64,000 nucleotides of DNA from CmP2 sp052084925 (GTDB taxonomy: Bacteria > Actinomycetota > Actinomycetes > Actinomycetales > Micrococcaceae): contig JBQDEV010000008.1 of assembly GCA_052084925.1 (NCBI GenBank), positions 124,001-188,000 on the forward strand, in the 5' to 3' direction. Numbering within the stretch: position 1 is the stretch's first letter; each line of letters opens with the position of its first letter. The position numbers were made by a program, and so were the translations under genes. The notes under the pieces were generated by a model. It was not told where the DNA came from. It ran no database searches and saw only the letters and a list, made by a program, of their open reading frames with translations. Shown here in pieces: positions 17,732 through 25,578 of this stretch.

Positions 17732-17759
17732 TTGACGATAGTGTGTGACACACAGTATC
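17732..17759 (+). promoter_or_regulatory. padR promoter with internal operator
   Basis: TTGACG at 17732-17737 is a good -35, and AGTATC at 17754-17759 a weak -10, 16 bases apart. Between them lies GTGTGTGACACAC (17741-17753), a TGTGT-N-ACACA palindrome of the type PadR proteins bind. The ATG at 17769 is 10 bases past the -10 and has no ribosome site, so the transcript is probably leaderless and autorepressed. Confidence 0.6.
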
Positions 17760-17768
17760 GTGTGAGTC

Positions 17769-18113
17769 ATGAGCGAAGAGTTCGATCCCCATCTGCAGGA
17801 GTTGCGCCGCGGCACCATCGTGCTGGCCTGCCTGCAACTGCTGCGCGTTCCGGGCTACGGCTACGGTCTGTTGCAGCAGCTCGCCCAGCACGGCTTCACC
17901 ACCGACGCGAACACGCTCTACCCCCTGCTGCGCCGCCTCGAGAAGCAGGGCCACCTCACCAGCGAGTGGAACACCGAAGAATCCCGACCCCGGAAGTTCT
18001 ACCGCACCTCCGAACAGGGCGTGCGCCTCGCCGACACCCTGCACCGCGACTGGCTCGCCCTCACCACCTCCCTCACCTCACTCACCCCGCCATCGACTGG
18101 AGCATCGTCATGA
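17769..18113 (+). CDS. PadR family transcriptional regulator
   Basis: A 114-residue winged-helix regulator. It has the PadR layout: RRGTIVLACLQLL, YGYGLLQQL, then NTLYPLLRRLEKQGHL as recognition helix and wing, and RKFYRTSEQG. PadR proteins repress small membrane or transport operons and often themselves. The stop overlaps the ATG of the next gene, a HAAS-domain membrane protein. Such pairs are common in Gram-positive bacteria and usually respond to cell-envelope stress. The palindrome in its promoter supports autoregulation. Confidence 0.9.
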   Translation: MSEEFDPHLQELRRGTIVLACLQLLRVPGYGYGLLQQLAQHGFTTDANTLYPLLRRLEKQGHLTSEWNTEESRPRKFYRTSEQGVRLADTLHRDWLALTTSLTSLTPPSTGASS

Positions 18114-19069
18114 GTGCCACCCTCACCGACCGCTACATCGCAGCCACCGTCAAATCCCTGCCTGCCTCCGCCCAGGAGGATGTCCGCACCGAGCTGGAAG
18201 CCTCTATTCTCGACGACGTCGACGCCCGGATCGAGGCGGGCGAATCCCCAGAGCAAGCAGAACGCTCCGTCCTCACCGAGCTGGGCGACCCCGCCGTGCT
18301 GGCAGCAAGCTATTCCAACCGGCCGTTGCATCTCATCGGTCCGCGCTTCTACCTCACCTGGCGCCGCCTACTGAAGCCGCTGCTGATTATCGTCCCGTCC
18401 TGCGCCTTCGGCGGTGTCGCCCTGGCTCAGGTGCTCGCCAACGCCTCACCCGGTGAGGTGATTGGCCAGGCCCTCGGCGTGGCCTTGGCCTCGGTGGTGC
18501 ACGTCAGCTTCTGGGTGACCCTGGTGTTCGTGGTGCTGGAACGCACCGGAGCCGACACGGGCCTCACCTGGGACGTCGACCAGCTGCCCGACTGGCAGGA
18601 CAACGGCACCGGCCGATCCGACCTGATCGCCTCACTCATCTTCCTCGGCCTGGGGATTGCCGCCGTGCTGTGGGATCAGCTGCGCGGCTTCATCCACGTG
18701 GCCGGCGAGCAGGTACCGATCCTCGCACCGCAGCTGTGGCCGTGGTGGATGATCGGGCTACTCGGGCTGCTGGTCTTCGAGGCGGTCTTCGCCGTCGTGC
18801 TCTACCGCCGAGGCTGGAGTACGGGACTGGCCGTGGTCAATACCGCCGTGGCGGTGGTGTTCCTCAGCTGGGCGATGACGCTACTGGTGCGCGGAGACCT
18901 CTTCAGCGCCGAACTCGCGGAGCTCGCACTGACCAACGGGGTGACCCAAGAAACCCTGCGCACCGTCGCCGTGGTGATCGGGTTCAGCGTCGTCGGGATC
19001 GCCGTGTGGGACATCGTCGATGGCTGGCTGAAGACCCGCCGCACCCAGCGCATGGCGTTAGCGGGCTAG
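18110..19069 (+). CDS. HAAS/permease-prefix domain membrane protein
   Basis: A 319-residue protein. Residues 1-75 form a cytosolic helical domain (YIAATVKSLPASAQEDVRTE, ESPEQAERSVLTELGDP) typical of the HAAS or permease-prefix domain found beside PadR regulators. About seven hydrophobic segments follow. The ATG at 18110 overlaps the padR stop; a longer in-frame reading from 17732 covers padR in another frame and is not used. The partner role is inferred: the regulator and membrane protein form a two-gene unit. It converges on dnaB, sharing a CTAG stop overlap. Confidence 0.82.
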   Translation: MSATLTDRYIAATVKSLPASAQEDVRTELEASILDDVDARIEAGESPEQAERSVLTELGDPAVLAASYSNRPLHLIGPRFYLTWRRLLKPLLIIVPSCAFGGVALAQVLANASPGEVIGQALGVALASVVHVSFWVTLVFVVLERTGADTGLTWDVDQLPDWQDNGTGRSDLIASLIFLGLGIAAVLWDQLRGFIHVAGEQVPILAPQLWPWWMIGLLGLLVFEAVFAVVLYRRGWSTGLAVVNTAVAVVFLSWAMTLLVRGDLFSAELAELALTNGVTQETLRTVAVVIGFSVVGIAVWDIVDGWLKTRRTQRMALAG

Positions 19070-20442
19070 AAGCCGCCAGAATCGGTGGCCATATTGGAGA
19101 AGCGCGAGTAGTGACCCTGGAAGCCCAGCACGATGGTCTTCGTGGGGCCGTTACGGTGCTTCGCCACGATCAGGTCCGCTTCACCGGCGCGCGGTGACTC
19201 CTTGTCGTAGATGTCCTCGCGATGAAGCAGGATGACCATATCGGCGTCCTGCTCGATCGAGCCTGACTCACGCAGATCGGAGACCTGGGGCTTCTTGTCG
19301 GTGCGCTGCTCGGAACCACGGTTCAGCTGTGACAGTGCGATCACCGGCACCTCGAGCTCCTTTGCCAGTAGCTTCAGGGCACGCGAGAATTCTGCGACCT
19401 CCTGCTGACGGGATTCCACGCGCTTGCCCGAGCTCATCAGCTGCAGGTAGTCGAGTATCACCAGTTTCAGGTCATGCTTCTGCTTGAGTCGACGGCACTT
19501 GGCGCGAATCTCCATCATGGACATGTTCGGGGAGTCGTCCACGAAGAACGGCGACTCGTTCAGCCGTCCCACGGTGGCGGCGATCTGAGTCCACTGCTCA
19601 TTGCGGATCGTGCCCTTGCGCAGATCCTGGAGCGCAATCGTGGCTTCGGCGGAGAGCAGTCGCATAGCAATCTCGTTCTTGCCCATCTCGAGGGAGAAGA
19701 AGACGGTGGCCATGTTGTTCTTGATCGCGGCAGCGCGCGCGAAATCCAGCGCCAGCGTGGACTTACCCACGGCCGGACGCGCGGCGATGACGATCATCTG
19801 GCCACCGTGTAGGCCCTGAGTCAGTTCGTCGAATTCGTAGAACCCAGTGGGTACTCCGGACATGCCGTCCCCTTGGGAGCCGGCCGCCTCGATCTCGTCC
19901 ACCGTGTGCTCGAGGATGTCAGCCAGGGCCACATAGTCTTCCGACTGCCGCCCCTCGGCCACCTTGTAGACCTCGGCCTGGGCCTCGTTGACGATCTCCT
20001 CGACTTCGCCGTCCTGGACGTAGCCCATCTGGGCGATCTTGGTGCCCGCACCCACCAGTCGGCGCAACACGGCCTTCTCACGCACGATTTCGGCATAGAA
20101 GCCTGCATTGGCTGCTGTGGGCACCGACTGCACGAGATCGTGCAGTGTGGCAGCGCCTCCGACGCGTTGCAATTCCTGGCGTCGATTCAGCAGGGCGGTC
20201 ACGGTGATGGCGTCGGCAGGTTCACCGCGTCCGTAGAGGTCGATGATCGCCTCGTAGACCAGCTCGTGGCCAGGAGAGTAGAAGTCGTGTCCGCGAATGA
20301 TTTCGACGACGTCGGCGATCGCGTCCTTGGAGAGCATCATTCCGCCCAGCACCGAGCGCTCAGCATCGAGGTCCTGGGGGGGCGTGCGGTCGTCGCGTGA
20401 GGCACCGGAGCTCTGGGCGGAATCAAACCGCGTAGACGTCAC
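19066..20442 (-). CDS. dnaB: Replicative DNA helicase DnaB
   Basis: A 458-residue hexameric helicase that unwinds the fork. The N-terminal DnaB domain begins PPQDLDAERSVLGGMMLSKDAI. The RecA-like C-terminal domain has Walker A ARPAVGKSTL (about residues 221-230), VILDYLQLM as Walker B, ALSQLNRGSE and the arginine-rich end. No intein is present. The start is a GTG at 20442 with a weak GAAGGGA site 11 bases upstream. In many actinobacteria dnaB follows rplI directly; here yggS and a 0.5 kb non-coding block separate them. Confidence 0.96.
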   Translation of the reverse strand: MTSTRFDSAQSSGASRDDRTPPQDLDAERSVLGGMMLSKDAIADVVEIIRGHDFYSPGHELVYEAIIDLYGRGEPADAITVTALLNRRQELQRVGGAATLHDLVQSVPTAANAGFYAEIVREKAVLRRLVGAGTKIAQMGYVQDGEVEEIVNEAQAEVYKVAEGRQSEDYVALADILEHTVDEIEAAGSQGDGMSGVPTGFYEFDELTQGLHGGQMIVIAARPAVGKSTLALDFARAAAIKNNMATVFFSLEMGKNEIAMRLLSAEATIALQDLRKGTIRNEQWTQIAATVGRLNESPFFVDDSPNMSMMEIRAKCRRLKQKHDLKLVILDYLQLMSSGKRVESRQQEVAEFSRALKLLAKELEVPVIALSQLNRGSEQRTDKKPQVSDLRESGSIEQDADMVILLHREDIYDKESPRAGEADLIVAKHRNGPTKTIVLGFQGHYSRFSNMATDSGGF

Positions 20443-20965
20443 TGTAGCTTGATTCCCTTCCCCGAAACCCTCGCTCCGGCACCCTCACGCTTGGACCCCA
20501 AGAGCTGGTGGATGCACGCCGGAATACTGGAGCCAGCAGGCCGGCCAATATCCACTCACTCAGGGGGAATACCACGTGACACTACTCGGCTTGGAGATAT
20601 CACTCAACCGCGTGTCGACCCCAGCCTGTGGATAACTTGTGAATTAAGTACCCACATGTGTGAAGTGTTTGGGGATAACTGGTGGAGAACCTGTGTCACT
20701 CTGTGCACAACAGTCATCTGACTTGGACTTTTACCTAGCTTGGCGTGTGGACTCAGAAAATTTTTGCCCCAGTTTTTCCGCCTTGCACTAGGGGATTTTG
20801 TGTGGCAGTGGGGTTAAAACCAGGGTGAACTCCACAACGTAGTACGTTTATCCACAACCTATCCACACCTGTTAATCCCGGAATGACGCCAATGCTGAAC
20901 GCAAGGTGTCTGAACTTCGAACACCTGATGGAACACCGGTGCTCAGTTCTGGTTCTGCGTGGAAC
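20443..20965. other. AT-rich non-coding block with DnaA boxes upstream of dnaB
   Basis: No credible gene lies in these 523 bases; a 90-codon reading frame at 20449-20721 reads through the boxes and has no family features. Perfect DnaA boxes (TTATCCACA) lie at 20629-20637 (minus) and 20848-20856 (plus). One-mismatch boxes lie at 20670-20678 (TTATCCCCA on minus) and 20859-20867 (CTATCCACA). Between 20750 and 20820 there are A/T runs. The block could give DnaA control of dnaB or titrate DnaA. Confidence 0.6.
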
Positions 20966-21739
20966 TTACTTTTGCGTAGGAATGGCCGGTCTGGCACCAA
21001 AAATCGCTTGGCCCACACGCACCACATTGGCCCCTTCGGCAATAGCCAATTCGAAGTCACCGGACATCCCCATCGAGAGCTCACCGAGACCGATCAACTC
21101 CGGTGTCGTGTCCCTGGCGTCGTCGCGCAACTGACGCAGCAGCCGGAAGCAGGCGCGCACTCGCTCGGTATCCTCCGACTGCAGGGCCAAGGTCATCAAT
21201 CCGCGCACATGCAACCGGGAGAAGCGCGACAGCTCAGCCAGAAATTCGGGCAGTTGCTTGGGGTCTAGGCCAGACTTCGCTTCCTCGGCCGAGGTGTTCA
21301 CCTGCACATAGACATCCAGGGTGCGCTCCTCGGCCTCCAGGCGCCGCTCTAAGGCCTCCGCGACCTTGATCCGGTCCAGGGCCTGGAATTCGTGCGCGTA
21401 ACGCGCCACATCGCGTGCCTTGTTCGTCTGCAGGGGGCCGATGACCGCCCAGTGCAGGTCAAGGTCGGAGAGTTCCTGAGCCTTGCGGGTGACCTCTTGG
21501 ACCTTATTCTCGCCCAGCTCGGCCATGCCCGCCTCGACGGCGAGGCGAAGCCGCTCGGATTCGACGGTCTTGGAGACGGGCAGCAACCGAATCTCCGAGG
21601 CCTCCCGGCCGGCCCGCTGTGCGGCAGCATTAATGCGAGCCCGCACAGCCGCAAGATTCTCCCGGAACTGATCGGCGGATTCAGGATGCGAATGCGGGGC
21701 AGGAGCGGGTTGGGCATCTGAAGAGGTCGGCATGGCCAT
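20966..21739 (-). CDS. YggS family PLP-homeostasis protein
   Basis: A 257-residue alanine-racemase-fold protein. It binds pyridoxal phosphate at the lysine of LLPVSKTVES (about residue 55), followed by the family hallmark MAELGENKVQEV, HWAVIGPLQTNKA and LSMGMSGDFELAIAEGA. The family buffers free PLP and has no known catalytic reaction. In many actinobacteria this gene lies in the division cluster near ftsZ; its place between dnaB and rplI is unusual. The ATG at 21739 or 21733 can serve as start. Confidence 0.9.
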   Translation of the reverse strand: MAMPTSSDAQPAPAPHSHPESADQFRENLAAVRARINAAAQRAGREASEIRLLPVSKTVESERLRLAVEAGMAELGENKVQEVTRKAQELSDLDLHWAVIGPLQTNKARDVARYAHEFQALDRIKVAEALERRLEAEERTLDVYVQVNTSAEEAKSGLDPKQLPEFLAELSRFSRLHVRGLMTLALQSEDTERVRACFRLLRQLRDDARDTTPELIGLGELSMGMSGDFELAIAEGANVVRVGQAIFGARPAIPTQK

Positions 21740-21759
21740 GACCTTAACACACCGGAGAA

Positions 21760-21802
21760 CGAACGAGGGCAGGAAACCCAGTGGGTTTCCTGCCCTCGTT
21801 CG
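21760..21802 (-). terminator. 20-bp hairpin after the rpsF-rplI operon
   Basis: A perfect 20-base-pair stem with a 3-base loop. It lies 48 bases past the rplI stop and before the yggS ATG on the same strand. There is no U-tract, so it may be a factor-dependent or actinobacterial-type terminator, or an RNA-stabilising element. It separates the ribosomal-protein operon from yggS. Confidence 0.7.
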
Positions 21803-21850
21803 GTGCTGGACGCCGCAGCGCCTCAGCGAGGTGGACTAACTTGCGTCAGT

Positions 21851-22309
21851 TCACTTCTTCTTGATCGCGACGACCTGCAGGCTGATCACGGCCACGACGT
21901 CGTCGTGTACGCGCACCTGAGCCTGGTGGTTCCCGGTGGCCTTGATGGGCTTGGGGATGGTCACCTTGCGCTTGTCGATCTGGCCGAGACCGGCGTTCTC
22001 GACAGCGGCGGCGATGTCAGCGGGCTTCACGGCGCCGAAGAGGCGGCCGGAGTCACCAGCGGTGACTTCGAGACGCACTGCAGTGGACTGCAGCTTCGCG
22101 GCCAGGGCCTGTGCGTCTTCGAGATTCGCGATCGCGCGGGTCTTGCGAGCCTCGCGGATCGCTTCGACCTGCTTCTCGCCACCCTTGGTCCACGCGGTAG
22201 CGAAACCGCGGGGCACCAGGTAGTTGCGAGCGTAGCCGTTCTTGACCTCGACGACGTCACCGGCAGAGCCGAGACCGGATACTTCCTGAGTCAGAATGAG
22301 CTTAGCCAT
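21851..22309 (-). CDS. rplI: 50S ribosomal protein bL9
   Basis: A 152-residue protein, slightly longer than the family norm. It has the N-terminal rRNA-binding domain (LILTQEVSGLGSAGDVVEVK, NGYARNYLVPRGFA), the long connecting helix and the C-terminal domain with SGRLFGAV. It is the last gene of the rpsF-ssb-rpsR-rplI operon, 30 bases after rpsR, with an AAGGAA ribosome site. The operon ends at the 20-base-pair hairpin downstream. Confidence 0.97.
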   Translation of the reverse strand: MAKLILTQEVSGLGSAGDVVEVKNGYARNYLVPRGFATAWTKGGEKQVEAIREARKTRAIANLEDAQALAAKLQSTAVRLEVTAGDSGRLFGAVKPADIAAAVENAGLGQIDKRKVTIPKPIKATGNHQAQVRVHDDVVAVISLQVVAIKKK

Positions 22310-22339
22310 CTGTATCTATTTCCTTCCTCGACGTCTCGA

Positions 22340-22579
22340 TCAGCCGCGGCCTGCGCCGGAGTAAGGAAGCAGGGCAACCTCACGGGCGTTCTTGATGGCC
22401 TGGGCGATCTTGCGCTGTTCCTGCACGGACACGCCAGTGACGCGACGTGCGCGGATCTTGCCGCGGTCGGAAATGAACTTGCGCAGCAGGGCGACATCTT
22501 TGTAGTCAATGACCTCGATGTCGGCCGCCTTCAGCGGGTTGGACTTTGGTTTGGGCTTACGAATTTCAGCCTTTGCCAT
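22340..22579 (-). CDS. rpsR: 30S ribosomal protein bS18
   Basis: A 79-residue protein with the core YKDVALLRKFISDRGKIRARRVTG and HTH-like QRKIAQAIKNAREVALLPY. The N-terminal cysteine pairs of zinc-binding S18 are absent, so this is the zinc-free form. Several actinobacteria carry both forms for zinc starvation; no second copy is in this window. It sits between ssb and rplI on the same strand. Confidence 0.96.
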   Translation of the reverse strand: MAKAEIRKPKPKSNPLKAADIEVIDYKDVALLRKFISDRGKIRARRVTGVSVQEQRKIAQAIKNAREVALLPYSGAGRG

Positions 22580-22667
22580 CGTGGTGCTCCTTTGAGTTGG
22601 GGAGCCCGCAGATCAGTCTGCGGGATGGGTGGTTAGGGATGTAACTAAGGGGAATGAGCTGTACGGG

Positions 22668-23261
22668 TTAGAAGGGAGGCTCGTCGTTACGCGGGGTATC
22701 CCACGAACCGGCCGAAGGGGCTCCGCCCCACGGGTCGGCCTGGCCACCGCCGGAGTTTCCTCCCTGCTGGTTGCCACCGCCCCAGCCGCCGTTGCCGCCG
22801 GACTGGTTTCCGCCGCCCCAGCCGCCGCCGTCGTTGCCGCCGAAGCCACCACCGGCGTTGCCGCCCTGGTTGCCTCCGAAGCCTCCGCCGCCGGAGCGGG
22901 GAGTGCGGGTCACCTTGGCGGTGGCGTAGCGCAGGGAAGGCCCGACCTCATCGACGTCGAGCTCCCAGTTCGTGCGCTGTTCGCCGTCACGGGTTTCGAA
23001 GCTGCGGGCGCGCAGGCGGCCCTGGACCACCACGCGCATACCCTTGGTCAGCGATTCCGCGACGTTCTCAGCGGCTTCGCGCCAGACGGAGGCACGCACG
23101 AAGAGGGTTTCGCCGTCCTTCCATTCATTGGACTGACGGTCGAACGTCCGGGGAGTTGAGGCCACCGTGAAGTTCGCGACGGCCTGGCCCGATGCGGTGA
23201 ACCGCAATTCGGGATCGGCAGTCAGGTTTCCCACGAGGGTGATCACTGGTTCTCCGGCCAT
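22668..23261 (-). CDS. ssb: Single-stranded DNA-binding protein
   Basis: A 197-residue SSB. The OB fold spans about residues 1-115 (ITLVGNLTADPELRFTASG, FVRASVWREAAENVAESL, GMRVVVQGRLRARSFETRDG). A long Gly/Asn/Trp-rich flexible linker follows, and an acidic tip ends in NDEPPF, the tail that recruits replication partners. It coats single-stranded DNA at the fork. It is encoded between rpsF and rpsR as in most bacteria. Confidence 0.96.
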   Translation of the reverse strand: MAGEPVITLVGNLTADPELRFTASGQAVANFTVASTPRTFDRQSNEWKDGETLFVRASVWREAAENVAESLTKGMRVVVQGRLRARSFETRDGEQRTNWELDVDEVGPSLRYATAKVTRTPRSGGGGFGGNQGGNAGGGFGGNDGGGWGGGNQSGGNGGWGGGNQQGGNSGGGQADPWGGAPSAGSWDTPRNDEPPF

Positions 23262-23336
23262 AATGTCCGCTCCTTTGGTGCTTCCGTGTCTCTGGCGTGT
23301 ATCAGCTCAGTGTCTTGACGCAGTCACGGCGTCGAG

Positions 23337-23642
23337 TCACTTGGCGGAGATCTTCTGCTCTTCCGGGCGGATGATCTTCGTGCGCAGGATGGTTTCGTTC
23401 AGGCCGAGCTGACGATCCAGTTCCTTCGAGGTCTCCGGGGTGGAGGAGAAGTTGACGACCACGTAGATGGCCTCTTCCTTCTTCTGGATCTCGTAGGCCA
23501 GGCGACGACGGCCCCAGACATCCACGTTCTCCACGGATCCGCCATCTTTGGTGACGACGTCGAGGTATTTGCGAATGGTTGGCTCAACGGTGCGCTCGTC
23601 GACCTCAGGGTCGATCAGCACCATCAGTTCATATGCACGCAT
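23337..23642 (-). CDS. rpsF: 30S ribosomal protein bS6
   Basis: A 101-residue protein with MRAYELMVLIDPEVDERTV at the start and GRRRLAYEIQKKEEAIYVVV, the strands that pair with bS18. It is the first gene of the rpsF-ssb-rpsR-rplI operon. A strong GAAGGAGGT ribosome site lies a few bases before the ATG. The roughly 200-base upstream spacer should contain the operon promoter. Confidence 0.97.
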   Translation of the reverse strand: MRAYELMVLIDPEVDERTVEPTIRKYLDVVTKDGGSVENVDVWGRRRLAYEIQKKEEAIYVVVNFSSTPETSKELDRQLGLNETILRTKIIRPEEQKISAK

Positions 23643-23844
23643 GCGAACCCACCTCCTTCGGGCTTTGCGGTCACGGTCTTTCCGTAACAGGAGGTTCTAG
23701 TTAGTGCAGTGGTCTGCGCTCATCCGGCATGAACCGGTTTCAGCGCGCAGAAAACCTTGATCATCTTACCCGAGATCGCTTCCGGCAGGAAACCGAGATT
23801 CCTGCTGTGGACGGCACGAAATCTCCGCCCACGACGGCGACGGC

Positions 23845-25167
23845 TCAGGCCCCTGAGTAGAAGGCGGTCGCGATGAGTCCAAGCCGGCGCGGATCCTCCG
23901 CCCCGCACATCTCACGGATGGAGTGCATGGAGAGCAGACCGATGCCGATGTCGATGGTGCGAATGCCCAGTCGGGTGGCGGAGATGGGGCCGATGGTGGA
24001 ACCGCAGGGCACCGTGTTGTTGGAGACGAACTCTTGGAAAGGTACCTCGGCGGCGGCGCACCATCGGCTGAACGCCGACGCTCCGGCGCCGTCGGTGGCG
24101 TAGCGCTGGTTGGCGTTGATCTTCAGCAGGACACCGGCGTTGGGTCGCGGATGGTTGTCGGGATCGTGCCGCTCGGGGTAGTTGGGGTGCACCAGGTGCC
24201 CGCAGTCGGCGGAGAGCAGCCAGGATTCGCCCAGTACCCGGGACCGGTCCGAGACGGTGGTGATGCCCAGCGCTTCGAGAATGCGTCCGAGGATCTCTTC
24301 CAGCAGCGGCCCGCCAGCTCCGGTGCGGCTGGCTGATCCAACCTCTTCGTGATCGAAAGCGGCCAGCATCGGGATGACGGGGGCGTCGTCGTCGAGTTCC
24401 GGGAGCTGGGCGTTGAAACCGCTCAGCGACGTGACGCCGGCGTGCACCGAGGCGAGGTTGTCGAGGCGCCCGGCCGCGAAGAATTCGTCGCGGGCCCCAA
24501 ATCGGGCCGGACGCTGACTGTCGATCGCCACGATGTCAGCGCCGGTGATCTCGTCTGCGGAGAGACCGGCGTGGCGGGCGAGAATGGTCATCACGTCGGC
24601 GGCTTCTGCATCCGCCGAGAAGATGGGGTGAAGGTGACGCTGGCGGTCCAGGGTCAGTCCGTTGTTGACCTCACGATCCAGGTGGATGGCGAGCTGCGGA
24701 ATCCGCGCAATGGGGTCCGTGTGCACGAGGTGGGTTTCGCCGTCGTCGCTGATCAACCGACCGGCGAAACACAGGTCCCGGTCGAGCCACGAGTTCGCCA
24801 GGGGGCCGCCATAGACCTCGACACCGGCTTGATTCCATCCCGCCGTGGTGCTCGAGGGGTTGGGCTTGAGCTTGAATGTGGGGGAATCGGTGTGGGCTCC
24901 GAGGATGCGGAAGGCCGGCAGTTTCTGTGTTCCGAGCTCACCGCCCGGCAGGGACCAGGCCACGACGGCGCCGTCGCGGACCACGACATAGCCCCCGGCT
25001 TCGGAGGGGAAAGGCTCGGATTCGCTGAGTCGGCGATAGCCGCTCGCCTCGAGACGACGGGCCGTCTCTTCTGCGGCGTGATAGCTGGAGGGGCTGGCGG
25101 TGATGAAGTCAGCGAGGTCGTCGAGATACGTATCGGTGGAGTGTTCAGTGGGGCTCGTCACGCTCAT
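23845..25167 (-). CDS. M18 family aminopeptidase
   Basis: A 440-residue cytosolic zinc aminopeptidase. Metal and catalytic segments are visible: ILGAHTDSPTFKLKP, GRLDNLASVHAGV, FDHEEVGSAS and SADCGHLVHPNY, with the C-terminal MHSIREMCGAEDP. The family removes acidic N-terminal residues in eukaryotes; bacterial members are called putative M18 aminopeptidase 2 (ApeB). The ATG at 25167 is chosen; an in-frame start at 25227 would add 20 residues with no family match. It is a single-gene unit. Confidence 0.92.
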   Translation of the reverse strand: MSVTSPTEHSTDTYLDDLADFITASPSSYHAAEETARRLEASGYRRLSESEPFPSEAGGYVVVRDGAVVAWSLPGGELGTQKLPAFRILGAHTDSPTFKLKPNPSSTTAGWNQAGVEVYGGPLANSWLDRDLCFAGRLISDDGETHLVHTDPIARIPQLAIHLDREVNNGLTLDRQRHLHPIFSADAEAADVMTILARHAGLSADEITGADIVAIDSQRPARFGARDEFFAAGRLDNLASVHAGVTSLSGFNAQLPELDDDAPVIPMLAAFDHEEVGSASRTGAGGPLLEEILGRILEALGITTVSDRSRVLGESWLLSADCGHLVHPNYPERHDPDNHPRPNAGVLLKINANQRYATDGAGASAFSRWCAAAEVPFQEFVSNNTVPCGSTIGPISATRLGIRTIDIGIGLLSMHSIREMCGAEDPRRLGLIATAFYSGA

Positions 25168-25329
25168 AGTCCTACCGTAGCCGGTGCGGTCCTCCACACG
25201 TAGCCACCAGGCGCGGGTTGTCCACACCTTCTACCGCGCCCCTTTTCCGAGGGAACCGGCGTGCGTAGATTCCTTGTCTATCCCGGATGACTGCTGGTCT
25301 CTGGATCGATGATTGGGCAGAATGGAGGC

Positions 25330-25578
25330 ATGTACGTGTCGGTTGAAGTCTTGACGGTGGTGATCTCCGCGGTCGCCTTGATGATTGCGCTCGGCACCTC
25401 CGTCGTTGCTGGTTTCGCCTGGCTCATCAAGCGCATGGACCAGAATTTCGAGCAACTCGACGTCAGATTCGACAAGGTGGATCAGCGTATCGAGGGCCTG
25501 CACAGTGAGCTCACCGAGGTGAAAATCGCGGTAGCCCGCCTTGAGGGACCGCAGCGGCGGATCGAGATCGCGCGTTAG
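25330..25578 (+). CDS. Small membrane-anchored coiled-coil protein, unknown function
   Basis: About 82 residues. The N-terminal half is one transmembrane helix (VLTVVISAVALMIALGTSVVAGFAWLI). The second half is a heptad-like coiled coil (MDQNFEQLDVRFDKVDQRI) with regular Leu/Val/Ile spacing. I do not recognise a named family. GGAGG at 25324-25328 is very close to the ATG at 25330, so the GTG at 25336, seven bases past it, may be the true start. It converges on the GT-C-like gene with a 4-base stop overlap. Confidence 0.6.
   Translation: MYVSVEVLTVVISAVALMIALGTSVVAGFAWLIKRMDQNFEQLDVRFDKVDQRIEGLHSELTEVKIAVARLEGPQRRIEIAR

Noticed and set aside
20449..20721. 90-codon frame upstream of dnaB
   Set aside because: It reads through DnaA boxes, lacks a ribosome site and has no recognisable domain.
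20443..20965. A second functional chromosome origin
   Set aside because: Box content is suggestive, but the conserved dnaA-dnaN spacer is a better origin and no other origin feature is present; kept only as a regulatory or titration hypothesis.
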